Shown piece by piece: positions 1 to 9,733 of a stretch of DNA of 64,000 nt (position 1 is its first letter; each line of letters starts with the position of its first letter). Source of the stretch: Trichaptum fuscoviolaceum (taxonomy: Eukaryota > Basidiomycota > Agaricomycetes > Hymenochaetales > Trichaptaceae); assembly GCA_910574455.1 (NCBI GenBank), contig CAJSYZ010000005.1, positions 4,340,001 through 4,404,000 on the forward strand, in the 5' to 3' direction. The notes under the pieces were generated by a model. That model was given only the letters and a program-made list of their open reading frames with translations. It did no database searches and had not been told where the DNA came from. The position numbers were made by a program, and so were the translations under genes.

Positions 1-37
1 TGCATAGCGCTGAGTTTATTATATTTTAGCTCCCGCA
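1..37 (+). repeat. 3' end of the copia 5' LTR (truncated by window edge)
   Basis: These 37 bases are identical to the end of the 3' LTR at 11547-11583, finishing in CTCCCGCA. The rest of the LTR lies left of the window. Confidence 0.9.
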
Positions 38-49
38 GGTTATGAGCCT
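38..49 (+). promoter_or_regulatory. Copia primer binding site matching the initiator tRNA-Met anticodon arm
   Basis: GGTTATGAGCC directly follows the LTR. Its complement, GGCTCATAACC, is the typical anticodon stem-loop of eukaryotic initiator tRNA-Met, not a tRNA 3' end. This is the half-tRNA priming known from Drosophila copia and related elements. The match to tRNA-iMet is from general knowledge; no tRNA gene is visible in the window. Confidence 0.75.
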
Positions 50-125
50 TGCGACGCTGTCAGCGTAAAGCATTAGTGCATCAATCGACATCCATACTAT
101 CACCAAAGTCTAAATCCTAATTACC

Positions 126-2076
126 ATGACTGGTCCCAAGCAAATGGACACGGAGGACAAGGAAGCAAAGGCAGTGTCAAGCACGAGCCAAACTCCTGCC
201 CCGGTGGACAAGCAGAAGATCGGGTTGGACGTGATCGAGAAGGCCTTGTATGGGCCCGGCAGCTACAAGCCCCACCCGATTAAGAATGGGAAGCTTAAGG
301 AAATAGGATGGGAACTGTGGATATCGAATGTATTGGATTCGTGGTCCGAACATTATGTCAGGGATGTCGGACTGGGACTACGCCCTTGCCCGGACATCAG
401 TGCAATCCCAACGGAAGCAGAGAAAGAAGCTCTCCTAACGTGGAATCACATGGACCAAAAGGCCAAAACCATTCTCCAACAGGGTCTTTCCGTGGAACAC
501 AAGAAGCTAATCCAAGGGTCAATCACGGCATACGAAATGTATCGGAAACTCACGATGAACTTCGCAAAGGACGCCCAGTTATCACCGGCGATGGCCCTGT
601 ACGAAGTATGCACGCACAAATGGGATAGTGGGACCTCCACATTCGATGAGAACCTTCAGTATATTCAGGGTCAAATCGAAGACTTACGACAGTACCCGGG
701 CACGAGAGAGCAGCTAATAGACCTCATTCACTCGGTTGCCATTCTCAATTCGCTTCCGCCTGAGTGGGAAAGCATTCGAAGCGCCATCTACAACACGGCT
801 AATATCGAAGTCAAGAACGTGATCCTCACCACTCGGCGACACGCGCAAACGACGGGATCCGGAAATGGAGACCAAGCCCTGGCCATCAAGGTCAAGGGGC
901 TGGGAAAGGCGAAGGGTAAAGCCAAGAAAGGGAAGACTGTATGCAAGAACTGCAAAAAGTCAGGTCACACGAAGGCTTCTTGCTGGGCTAAAGGTGGCGG
1001 AAATGAAGGCGGCGGACTGAATAAGAACAAATTTGGTAACGGGTCTTCAAGTGACGCCGGCAAAAGCGAGAAGAAGAAGAAAAGCGCCTATACCGTCACG
1101 GCAGACGATGACGATGACGACTTCTCCGCCAGTGATGCCACGGCTAACGTAGTCACCCTGGGCCGCAGCCCGGAGTCCCCGCTCGAAGACTCGACTCCCG
1201 CATACAGCGAGGAGGACGAGTGGTTACCATTCCCGTCAATATTGCCAACCGAACGCGCAAATGTTGTCAGTATAGCATCTGCTATGCCTTCACGCTCCAC
1301 CCAGTGGATTTTCGACACTGGGGCATCCACCAGCCTTACCGGCGATCGCCAGAGTCTCCGTGACTACCAGTCGATCAAGCCTATACCCGTAGGTGGCTTT
1401 GGAACTGCGATGACGGCCCAAGCGATTGGCAAGGGACGCGTCACACTGCGATTCACGCCCGGTGATCGGGAGACCACCCTGGACCTGGGAAACGTACTAT
1501 ACGTACCCAAGGCCGGGTGCAATATTATCTCCGCCAGCCGCTTGTTGAAGTCAGGCATATCCTTTGCTAGCACGAGCGACGGAATCAAAATTTTACATAA
1601 TGGTTCCCTATTGGCTCGCGCGGCTCGAATTAATGGTCAATTTATTCTCCAAAATATGAGACCCGCGAGACTATACGCAAACGCTGCTGTGACTGAGCTA
1701 CCCTTCCACGAATGGCATATTCGCTTTGGACACCTCGGCAACACTTACCTAAAGAAGTTGATCGAGAAGAAAATGGTACAGGGTCTCACCATCGACAAAA
1801 ATACCCTGATAGCGCCCGAACACTGTCAACCGTGCGCGCTAGGGAAAATGTCACGGCAACCTTTCCCAAAGTCGAAGTCCAGGGCTACGCGCCCACTGGA
1901 ACTTATTCATTCCGACTTAGCCGGACCCCAAAAAGTCAAGTCTCGTAAGGGATTCCGTTATATCCTCACTATTACGGACGATCACACTCGCTTCACATGG
2001 GTGTATTTCCTACCCGAGAAGAGTGCCGTACCGAGCGTATTCAAGGAGGTCATACCTCTATTCGCACGCCAGTACG
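126..2076 (+). pseudogene. Copia Gag-protease-integrase, 5' part, cut by gypsy insertion
   Basis: The reading frame starts at the ATG at 126, about 90 bases after the LTR. The N-terminal 250 residues resemble copia-type Gag. A CCHC zinc knuckle (CKNCKKSGHTKASC) begins near residue 273, followed by an acidic linker. The protease motif WIFDTGAS has its catalytic Asp near residue 397. The GAG-pre-integrase HHCC zinc site (HEWHIRFGHL ... CQPCALGK) comes next, then the start of the integrase core with the first catalytic Asp in ELIHSDLAGP. The frame runs into the gypsy LTR and stops at 2138. The same frame resumes after the insertion at 8784, so the gene was open here before the gypsy element landed. 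The protein would process and integrate the element's own DNA. Confidence 0.9.
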
Positions 2077-2895
2077 TGTCGAGATCCCGGGCTCCTTTTC
2101 TCATTTCCCGCACTTTCCCACCAAGGATCCCGACATGAGCAGACAAACCCGCGGGGAGAATCCCGCCATTGGATTCCCCGCGCGAAACCTCATTCCCGAA
2201 TCGCACGATCCCATGCTCACGTGACTTATCCCGCACCACCGTCCCGGCAACCATGCACGCATACACACATTCATTTACGACGACCCGCCACGGCACACGT
2301 ACATTCACTTATCAACATACGCTCATTAATCCGTTAGTACCTCAAGGTGACGACCTGCAACAGTCTGGCATACCTAGTCTGGCTAGTCGCGGCCCCGGAC
2401 CGGACGCTGACGTCCACGGACAGGCCGTAGCCATCTGGAGAGACGGGATAGACATGCCTAGCAGTGCGGTCGTAGCATGTATCGTTTGTAGTAGATAGGT
2501 GCGCATTGCGCAAGGACACTTAGCGTAGATTAACTATACAGTCTTTACGAAGTAGATAAATAGCTGTAGGCATCGTAAGGAGCACCTCACTTTTGACCTC
2601 TTGTGGAGTGCTTCCTTAGGTGCGATCTCTCTCTTTTCTCCTGTGTAGTTAGTTGCGCAATACTTACTTGTGGAGTGCTTCCTTAGGGATCCGCTTACTT
2701 GACGTTCAAAGCAGTGAAGAGTCCTAGCTGGCCTTGAGAATCCCGCGACGCGCCTGGATAGAATCCCGCGCGTTTCCCGCCCGAATTCCCACGCTCGTTC
2801 CCGGTCGCGAATCCAGATTCCCGAACGCGGGTTCTTGTCGCGAATTCCAGTTTCCCGAAACTGTTTTCCCGCTACAATTCCCGACGGTCGTAACA
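2077..2895 (+). repeat. Gypsy 5' LTR
   Basis: It starts TGTCGAGATCCC and ends GTCGTAACA. Differences from the 3' LTR seen by eye: CCCACC versus CCCGCC near 2119, CCCGCGG versus CCCACGG near 2150, CCGGCA versus CCGACA near 2247, and four versus three T before CCCGC near 2870. No convincing tRNA 3'-end complement follows at 2896, so the primer site is not assigned. Confidence 0.95.
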
Positions 2896-2984
2896 TTAGG
2901 TCAAAAGTCCTGGCTCACCGCCGCTCGGACTCGACACCCTCACGCTCTTTACTTCTACCCCCGCACCCGTACCGCCGACCCGCG

Positions 2985-4193
2985 ATGTCGTCCCACCAGG
3001 AATGGGGAGGACTCGCAGACACCTTCGCTTTCCCGTCCCCTAGCTCCTCGATGGAGGAAGACAAACTCCAGCCCATCCTTGATCGCCTCGACACCCTCGA
3101 AAAGCGCTACTCCAAGCTAGTCAACGAACACAATCAGGTCCAGAACACAGTCGCCCAGCTCAAGCACGCCAACCGGGCGTTAGAAGCCCAAATCGCGAGT
3201 CAGCCCGCCTCCCCGTCTGGGGGCGGAGCCGGGCTCAAGATGAAGCTTCCCGACACCTTCGAAGGCGAACGAGCCAAGCTGGAGAACTGGATTCACCAGA
3301 TTAAGCTCTACCTGTTCGGACAACATCCGGGACTAGACGAAACCCGCAAGGTCGCATTTGCTCTGATGCTACTGCGGGGGCCGGCGCAAGACTGGGCACG
3401 ACCCATTCTAGATCGACTCCAGGACATCCCGACACCGCCAGAAGCCGCCAGCCTGGAGGCCCTGTTCACCGCCCTTCGCGCCTCTTACGGAGAAATCGAT
3501 GCAGACAAAGCCGCAGCCGACAAGCTGATGCGCCTACGCCAGACAGGAACGGTCGCCGAGTTTGCGTCGCAATTCCGTGCCCTCCAAGCCCTCACCGGGT
3601 GGCCCAAGGACGCAACGACGGACGTCATCTACCTCGACATGTTCCGGAAGGGACTCAAAGACCAGGTTCGCCAGCACATCGCCAGCACAGAGGCGAAGGA
3701 TATGAAATTCGATACCTACGTCAACTGGGTTTCCGAGACGGACGAGAAGCTAAGGCTCGCACACGCCTATGGACCAGTATCAAAGCCAGCGGCTACGCCC
3801 CGAAGCAATCCCGGCACCACTAGTTCAGCTCCGCGTACGATCCCGACTGCGGGCGCAAGCTCGACGAAGGATCCCAACGCAATGGAGATTGACAGGGTGC
3901 GCCGAGAGCGCAGGAGTAAGGGACTATGCTACTACTGCGGAGAGAAAGACCATTTGGTGAGCGATTGCCCAACGCGACCGCCATCCCGAAACCTAAAGGC
4001 GACGAAATCCACGTCCCCGTCGAGCCCATCGCCCCCCGCGCTCCAGTCGTTCGAAGAAACGCTCAAACGTATGGCGGAACAGTACGTCCAGAATGTGCAG
4101 CAGTCTGTGCTACAGAACGCATTCGCCGCCATGACGCCCGCCGCCAAGAACGTTCACAATCCCGAAGCCCCGCCCCCAGCGGATTTTCAGTAG
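2985..4193 (+). CDS. Gypsy Gag polyprotein
   Basis: Capsid-nucleocapsid protein of about 402 residues. The frame is open upstream into the LTR, but the ATG at 2985 is the first one after the LTR end at 2895 and gives a normal leader of about 90 bases. The N-terminus has a coiled-coil-like stretch (residues about 25-60), then a retrotransposon Gag domain (about residues 85-250), and a CCHC knuckle, CYYCGEKDHLVSDC, near residue 315. It ends at a TAG at 4193. The protease frame is shifted by -1 and overlaps the end of gag, which would allow frameshift expression; no slippery site was identified. Confidence 0.9.
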   Translation: MSSHQEWGGLADTFAFPSPSSSMEEDKLQPILDRLDTLEKRYSKLVNEHNQVQNTVAQLKHANRALEAQIASQPASPSGGGAGLKMKLPDTFEGERAKLENWIHQIKLYLFGQHPGLDETRKVAFALMLLRGPAQDWARPILDRLQDIPTPPEAASLEALFTALRASYGEIDADKAAADKLMRLRQTGTVAEFASQFRALQALTGWPKDATTDVIYLDMFRKGLKDQVRQHIASTEAKDMKFDTYVNWVSETDEKLRLAHAYGPVSKPAATPRSNPGTTSSAPRTIPTAGASSTKDPNAMEIDRVRRERRSKGLCYYCGEKDHLVSDCPTRPPSRNLKATKSTSPSSPSPPALQSFEETLKRMAEQYVQNVQQSVLQNAFAAMTPAAKNVHNPEAPPPADFQ

Positions 4194-4513
4194 GGTCGTA
4201 TTGCTCAGTCGCGCCCTATACGACCCAACCGCCCTTGTGGCCGAAGAACTCTCTTAATAATGGTCCCTTGTATTTAACCATCTCTACAATAGACCGTCGT
4301 CTTCGACGACATTTGAAGTTCCCGGTACAGGTTAGCGACGGAAAAACGGATGCCTTAGCCACAGTAATGTTAGACAGCGGTGCGTCGGGAACTTTCATAA
4401 ATTCCCGCTACGTTTCGCGACACGGACTCCAGACCCGGGACTTGGTAATCCCGATACTTTTGCGCAACGGGACAATTCCCCGAACGCGATTGGACGCATC
4501 ACCAAGGAAGTAG
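4194..4513 (+). pseudogene. Gypsy protease segment, separated from pol by a frame change
   Basis: In the -1 frame relative to gag (open from 3926), this segment carries the aspartic protease motif VMLDSGASGTFI near 4365-4400. The frame then ends at a TAG at 4511-4513. The protein continuation expected for a gypsy protease (NAIGRITKEVVLN-like) is present but in the next frame, the one used by pol. The simplest explanation is one missing base between about 4440 and 4480. A second programmed shift is less likely. Confidence 0.75.
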
Positions 4514-4527
4514 TCCTCAACGTCGAG

Positions 4528-7500
4528 ATGAAGGGACACTTAGAACAGTTGACCATGGCCGTCGCGGATATTGGCGACGACGATATTATCATGGGGATCG
4601 ACTGGTTGCGGCACCATAACCCAACCATTGACTGGACCAACGATGTGGTCGATCTCAACCGCTGCCCGCCCCAGTGTGACAACCAGCAACGCCTGGTCCC
4701 GCTTCCCCGCCTCGCCATAGCAGAAGAAGTCGAGACCCCCTGGGGGCCCGACAGGACCCAGGCCGAATGGGAAGCTGTCCCACCGGGATTTCGGTACTCA
4801 GAAAAATATTGGGACCAGTACCACGACGCCGAATCCTACTTCGTCACGACGGACGACCATTTCGCGTACAAAATTGCCGCCTCGTACACCCACTCCCAGG
4901 CCATCGCGGAGAAGTCTGCGGTGAAGGAAGGCGAGAAAACCTTCGAAGAACTAGTTCCCCCCGAATTCCGTGAGTTTGCCGACGTTTTCTCGAAAGTTGA
5001 ATCCGAAAGGCTTCCGCTGCGCAAGCCGTATGACCACGCCATAGATTTAGAACCCGGGAAGGTTCCCCCGTACAGCAAAATCTATCCCTTGGCCCCAGCC
5101 GAACGCGATGCCCTTCGCGAATTCGTTGACGAAAACCTGCGCAAGGGGTACATACGACCTTCGAAATCCCCTGCAGCGGCTCCCGTCTTCTTTATCAAGA
5201 AAAAGGATGGAACCTTGCGCATGGTAGTCGATTACCGACGACTGAACGACATCACGGTCAAGAATCGATACCCGCTTCCCCTCACGATGGAACTCGTAGA
5301 CGCGCTGCAAAAGGCGAAGGTTTTCACAACTCTAGATTTACGATGGGGCTACCACAATGTGCGACTGAAGCAAGGCGACGAGTGGAAGGCTGCATTTCGG
5401 ACTCAGGCAGGACATTTCGAACCAACGGTGATGACATTCGGGCTCACGAATGCCCCAGCGACCTTCCAGCACATGATGAACGATATCTTCAAAGACCTCA
5501 TTGGAGTATACGTGATCATCTATCTTGACGACTTGCTAATCTTTTCCGAAGATGAATCGCAGCACGATGAACACGTACGGGAAGTCCTTAAACGGCTACG
5601 CGAAAACGACTTGTTCTGCAAACCCGAAAAGTGCAAATTCAAACAGACTTCCGTCGAGTATCTCGGGATGATTATTTCGCAGGGAAAGGTGGCGATGGAT
5701 CCCGCCAAGGTACAGGCGGTCCTCGACTGGCCTACCCCGAAAAAGGTGAAAGACATTCAAGCCTTCCTCGGGTTCGCGAATTTCTATCGACGCTTCATTC
5801 GGGATTTCTCGCACATCGTCAAACCGCTCACGACGCTGCTGAAGAAGGACGTTCGCTGGGCCTGGACAGAAAACCAGCAGTTCGCGTTCGACTATCTCAA
5901 GCGCATGTTCACGACCGCCCCCGTCCTGATGATGCCAGACATGTCGCGACAATTCATCGTGGAATGCGACGCCTCTGATTTCGCGACCGGCGCGGTCTTG
6001 TCCCAGGAAGGCGACGACGGGCTGATACATCCGGTCGCCTTTTTCTCGAAATCCCTCAACGATGCGGAACGCAACTACGAGATTTATGACAAGGAGCTAC
6101 TCGCAATTATTAGAGCTCTTGACGAGTGGCGACATTATCTCGAAGGTGCGAGTCATAAACTCGATATCGTGTCTGACCACAAGAATCTGCTATATTTCTC
6201 TGAATCCCGAACGCTGACGCGACGCCAAGCCCGGTGGAGTCTGTTCCTCACTCGCTTCGACTTTACGATTCGCCATCGCCCAGGGCGACTCGGGGGCAAA
6301 CCCGACGCCATGTCACGACGCGTCGATCTTCAACCCGAAGGCGAAGACAACACGGGACGGACCCTCTTGACCCCCGAAATGTTTCGACTAAAAGCAATTC
6401 GTCGGGGAATGACACAGGTACACGGGGATCAGGCCCTCCTACGACGCATTCGTAAGTCAGATCAGTATGAAGACGAACTGGTGGACGCAATCGAGTTGGT
6501 CAAGTCCAAGGCGCCTCGAGTCCTGACCAAGGAACTTGAGGACTGGAGCACCGAGGAAGGCCTCATCCTGTACCAGGGTAAGGTTTACGTCCCGAAAGAC
6601 GAGACCATTCGCCGGGATGTGGTGAAGACTTACCACGACAGTCTCCCTGCCGGACATCCTGGACGTTGGAAAACGTTTGAGATGGTAAGCCGCAACTACT
6701 GGTGGCCCGGGATGTCTAACTTCGTAGAACGATACGTTTCGGGATGCGATACCTGCGCACGCACGAAGAACCGATCCCAACGCCCGGTAGGACTCCTGCA
6801 ACCGAACGAAATCCCGCAGGGCCCCTGGCAGGCGATTTCGTGCGATTTCATCACCCAGCTCCCCCGATCTGAGGATTACGACGCAATTTTCGTGGTGGTC
6901 GACCGTCTCACCAAGCAAGCGCATTTTATCCCGACCACGTCTGACATTGATGCACCGGAAACTGCGGAACTATTCCTGCAGCACGTCTGGAAGCTGCACG
7001 GAACCCCCCGCCAGATCATATCCGACCGAGGACCACAGTTTGTCGCGCAGTTCATGAAAGCCCTTTTTTCCCGACTCGGTATCAAGGGTACCACGTCGAC
7101 TGCGTATCACCCGCAGACGGATGGGCAAACCGAAAGGGTAAACCAAGAGCTGGAACAATATTTACGGGCTTTCATAGATACACGACAAGAAAACTGGGCC
7201 GGATTACTCCCAATGGCAGAATTCGCGCACAACACGAAAGCGCACGCGGCAACACGACAATCCCCGTTCGCGCTTGTCTACGGCTACAATCCCGAATTCA
7301 CGATCGCCCCGAGCGACGGCCTGTCCACGGTCCCCGCCGCGGACGCACGACTACAGGAGCTTCAGCAGGCACAGGAAGAGGCAAGAGCGGCTTTGGAGGT
7401 TGCGGCAGAGCGCATGAAGCAGCACTACGATCAGGCCAGGAACGAGGCCCCGCAGTACGCAGTCGGGGATAAAGTATGGCTTGAGGCGACGAACGTTCGG

Positions 7501-8112
7501 CGACCAGGAGCGCGCAAATTATTACCGAAACGACTAGGGCCGTATAAAGTGAAGGCAAAGCTAAGTGACCTCACCTACGAACTCGAACTCCCCGCGTCGC
7601 TGAAGATTCATCCCGTATTTCACGTATCACTGCTCTCGCCATACCACGAAGACGACATTCCCGGTCGAACGCAACCCCCGCCGCCCCCAGTCGAAGTAGA
7701 AGGAGATCTGGAGTACGAGGTGGAAGAGGTTCTGGATGTGAGACGGTTTAGACGGAGATTTGAATATTTGGTACGATGGAAGGGATATTCGAGCGCGGAA
7801 GATACATGGATTCCCGCAAAGGATATGGGTAATGCAAAGGCTAAAATTCGCAGTTTCTATCGAAAACACCCGGACGCCCCTCGAGAAGTCAACGCTATCG
7901 AGCTCTGTGACCTGAGCAAGATTCAAGCTTGGCGCCCCGGAGTTGCGCCTTTGGAGGGGGGTAATGTCGAGATCCCGGGCTCCTTTTCTCATTTCCCGCA
8001 CTTTCCCGCCAAGGATCCCGACATGAGCAGACAAACCCACGGGGAGAATCCCGCCATTGGATTCCCCGCGCGAAACCTCATTCCCGAATCGCACGATCCC
8101 ATGCTCACGTGA
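4528..8112 (+). CDS. Gypsy Pol: reverse transcriptase, RNase H, integrase, chromodomain
   Basis: Residue numbers count from the first ATG, 4528; the frame is open upstream to about 4440. The end of the protease domain (IIMGIDWL) comes first. Reverse transcriptase follows with VVDYRRLND and the intact catalytic motif YLDDLLIF near residue 332. RNase H has FIVECDASDF near 475, YDKELLAI and a C-terminal DAMSRR. Integrase has the HHCC zinc site (GHPG ... CDTC, about 700-745) and catalytic residues in SCDFITQLP (about 771), SDRGPQF (about 832) and DGQTERVNQ (about 865). A chromodomain (YEVEEVLDVR ... YLVRWKGYSSAEDTWIP) lies near 1060-1110. The last 148 bases of the frame lie inside the 3' LTR. Confidence 0.93.
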   Translation: MKGHLEQLTMAVADIGDDDIIMGIDWLRHHNPTIDWTNDVVDLNRCPPQCDNQQRLVPLPRLAIAEEVETPWGPDRTQAEWEAVPPGFRYSEKYWDQYHDAESYFVTTDDHFAYKIAASYTHSQAIAEKSAVKEGEKTFEELVPPEFREFADVFSKVESERLPLRKPYDHAIDLEPGKVPPYSKIYPLAPAERDALREFVDENLRKGYIRPSKSPAAAPVFFIKKKDGTLRMVVDYRRLNDITVKNRYPLPLTMELVDALQKAKVFTTLDLRWGYHNVRLKQGDEWKAAFRTQAGHFEPTVMTFGLTNAPATFQHMMNDIFKDLIGVYVIIYLDDLLIFSEDESQHDEHVREVLKRLRENDLFCKPEKCKFKQTSVEYLGMIISQGKVAMDPAKVQAVLDWPTPKKVKDIQAFLGFANFYRRFIRDFSHIVKPLTTLLKKDVRWAWTENQQFAFDYLKRMFTTAPVLMMPDMSRQFIVECDASDFATGAVLSQEGDDGLIHPVAFFSKSLNDAERNYEIYDKELLAIIRALDEWRHYLEGASHKLDIVSDHKNLLYFSESRTLTRRQARWSLFLTRFDFTIRHRPGRLGGKPDAMSRRVDLQPEGEDNTGRTLLTPEMFRLKAIRRGMTQVHGDQALLRRIRKSDQYEDELVDAIELVKSKAPRVLTKELEDWSTEEGLILYQGKVYVPKDETIRRDVVKTYHDSLPAGHPGRWKTFEMVSRNYWWPGMSNFVERYVSGCDTCARTKNRSQRPVGLLQPNEIPQGPWQAISCDFITQLPRSEDYDAIFVVVDRLTKQAHFIPTTSDIDAPETAELFLQHVWKLHGTPRQIISDRGPQFVAQFMKALFSRLGIKGTTSTAYHPQTDGQTERVNQELEQYLRAFIDTRQENWAGLLPMAEFAHNTKAHAATRQSPFALVYGYNPEFTIAPSDGLSTVPAADARLQELQQAQEEARAALEVAAERMKQHYDQARNEAPQYAVGDKVWLEATNVRRPGARKLLPKRLGPYKVKAKLSDLTYELELPASLKIHPVFHVSLLSPYHEDDIPGRTQPPPPPVEVEGDLEYEVEEVLDVRRFRRRFEYLVRWKGYSSAEDTWIPAKDMGNAKAKIRSFYRKHPDAPREVNAIELCDLSKIQAWRPGVAPLEGGNVEIPGSFSHFPHFPAKDPDMSRQTHGENPAIGFPARNLIPESHDPMLT
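7952..7961 (+). promoter_or_regulatory. Gypsy polypurine tract
   Basis: A G-rich run ends three bases before the 3' LTR, the usual plus-strand priming site. It also lies inside the pol reading frame. Confidence 0.7.
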
Positions 8113-8782
8113 CTTATCCCGCACCACCGTCCCGACAACCATGCACGCATACACACATTCATTTACGACGACCCGCCACGGCACACGTACATTCACTTAT
8201 CAACATACGCTCATTAATCCGTTAGTACCTCAAGGTGACGACCTGCAACAGTCTGGCATACCTAGTCTGGCTAGTCGCGGCCCCGGACCGGACGCTGACG
8301 TCCACGGACAGGCCGTAGCCATCTGGAGAGACGGGATAGACATGCCTAGCAGTGCGGTCGTAGCATGTATCGTTTGTAGTAGATAGGTGCGCATTGCGCA
8401 AGGACACTTAGCGTAGATTAACTATACAGTCTTTACGAAGTAGATAAATAGCTGTAGGCATCGTAAGGAGCACCTCACTTTTGACCTCTTGTGGAGTGCT
8501 TCCTTAGGTGCGATCTCTCTCTTTTCTCCTGTGTAGTTAGTTGCGCAATACTTACTTGTGGAGTGCTTCCTTAGGGATCCGCTTACTTGACGTTCAAAGC
8601 AGTGAAGAGTCCTAGCTGGCCTTGAGAATCCCGCGACGCGCCTGGATAGAATCCCGCGCGTTTCCCGCCCGAATTCCCACGCTCGTTCCCGGTCGCGAAT
8701 CCAGATTCCCGAACGCGGGTTCTTGTCGCGAATTCCAGTTTCCCGAAACTGTTTCCCGCTACAATTCCCGACGGTCGTAACA
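7965..8782 (+). repeat. Gypsy 3' LTR
   Basis: Nearly identical partner of the repeat at 2077-2895, followed directly by the second GTACG target duplication at 8783-8787. Confidence 0.95.
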
Positions 8783-8787
8783 GTACG

Positions 8788-9707
8788 GATACGAAATCAA
8801 AATAATTCGTACCGATCGAGGGGGGGAATTTCTAAACGAGAAAATGACACAGATCTGCCGCCAGCACGGCATACGGCAACAAACGTCAAATGCGTACACT
8901 CCACAGCAAAATGGAGTAGCGGAGCGCCTTAATCGGACGCTAGCCGACAAAGTTCGCTGCATATACGCAGAGCACCCCGACATACCCGCAAATCTGTGGC
9001 CCGAGGTTTTTACCCACGTAAATTATTTACGAAATCTCTCACCAACTTCGGCACTCCCGAACAAGACACCCTTCGAGGCACTCCACGGGTCTAAGCCCGA
9101 TGTGTCTAATTTACGTCCCTTCTGGGACGATGTCAATGTTCACATCCCCGACATCGAACGGAATAGTAAATTGAGCCCTCGCGGACGGAGCGCTAAATTT
9201 CTTGGATTTCCCGAAGGAGTTAAGGGCATATTGTATTATGACCCTAATTCTCGTAAAGTTTCCACTTCGAGAGACTTCGTCTTCCCGCGGAACCCATTTA
9301 CTTCCGTGCCGAGCTCAACGAATTCTGACCCCGCATCGATCGAGGGGGGGAGGCCCAATGGTGGCGATCTCACGGACTCAGATACGGACAGCGCGGACTC
9401 AGATGCAGCCGAATCAAATGCACGCAAGCCGGCGGACTCAGATGCAGCCGAATCAAATGCACGCAAGCCGCATACGAACGCAAATGCGCCGTCTGAGCAG
9501 CAACAGCAACAGCAACAGCAAACCAAAAAGTCTAGACCTCGCATTGACTACGGTGAGAAGACACGCACATCCGCGCGACTCAACCAGAGAGCGCAAGCTC
9601 AACAGCAAGCTACTAACGACGGCACTGTCGAGCCGACTCCCACGGAGTCCCAACCTACCGAATTAGTTACGGAACGAACCAGGAGATCGGTGGAGAAAAC
9701 TCCATAG
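8788..9707 (+). pseudogene. Copia integrase, C-terminal half, and linker
   Basis: This is the continuation of the copia reading frame after the gypsy insertion. It contains the second catalytic Asp of integrase (TDRGGEF) and the catalytic Glu (QNGVAERLNRTL), then the integrase C-terminal region (FWDDVNVHIP, GRSAKFLGFPEG). A low-complexity linker follows with a duplicated 13-residue unit (9393-9470) and a Gln run. The frame stops at TAG 9705-9707. The reverse transcriptase follows in another frame, so the polyprotein is broken or shifted here. Confidence 0.85.
9393..9521 (+). repeat. 39-bp tandem duplication and CAG/CAA microsatellite in the copia linker
   Basis: A 39-bp unit beginning GCGGACTCAGATGCAGCC occurs twice head to tail at 9393-9431 and 9432-9470, adding 13 codons each time. 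At 9498-9521, four CAGCAA units encode eight Gln residues. Confidence 0.9.
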
Positions 9708-9733
9708 CCCACTACGTATATGCGAATATAGTA

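Larger units (their letters stand above)
2077..8782 (+). mobile_element. Ty3/gypsy chromovirus, full length, nested in the copia element
   Basis: The element has two LTRs of 819 and 818 bp, flanked by the 5-bp target duplication GTACG (2072-2076 and 8783-8787). It encodes Gag with a zinc knuckle, then protease, reverse transcriptase, RNase H, integrase and a C-terminal chromodomain. By eye the LTRs differ at three substitutions and one single-base indel, all listed under the LTR entries, so the insertion is recent. Chromodomains of this class are known to bind histone marks and steer integration. A single-base lesion between protease and reverse transcriptase makes self-mobility doubtful. Confidence 0.96.

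Noticed and set aside
2023..2498. Open frames inside the gypsy LTR (also at 8057-8386)
   Set aside because: They are identical in both LTRs, overlap on both strands and lack any family feature; low stop density in a GC-rich LTR explains them.
2896..2915. Gypsy primer binding site
   Set aside because: The bases after the LTR (TTAGGTCAAAAGTCC) do not begin with the usual TGG and I could not match them to a tRNA with confidence.
5047..6074. Several minus-strand open frames across the gypsy pol gene
   Set aside because: They are shadows of the well-supported plus-strand reverse transcriptase and RNase H frame.
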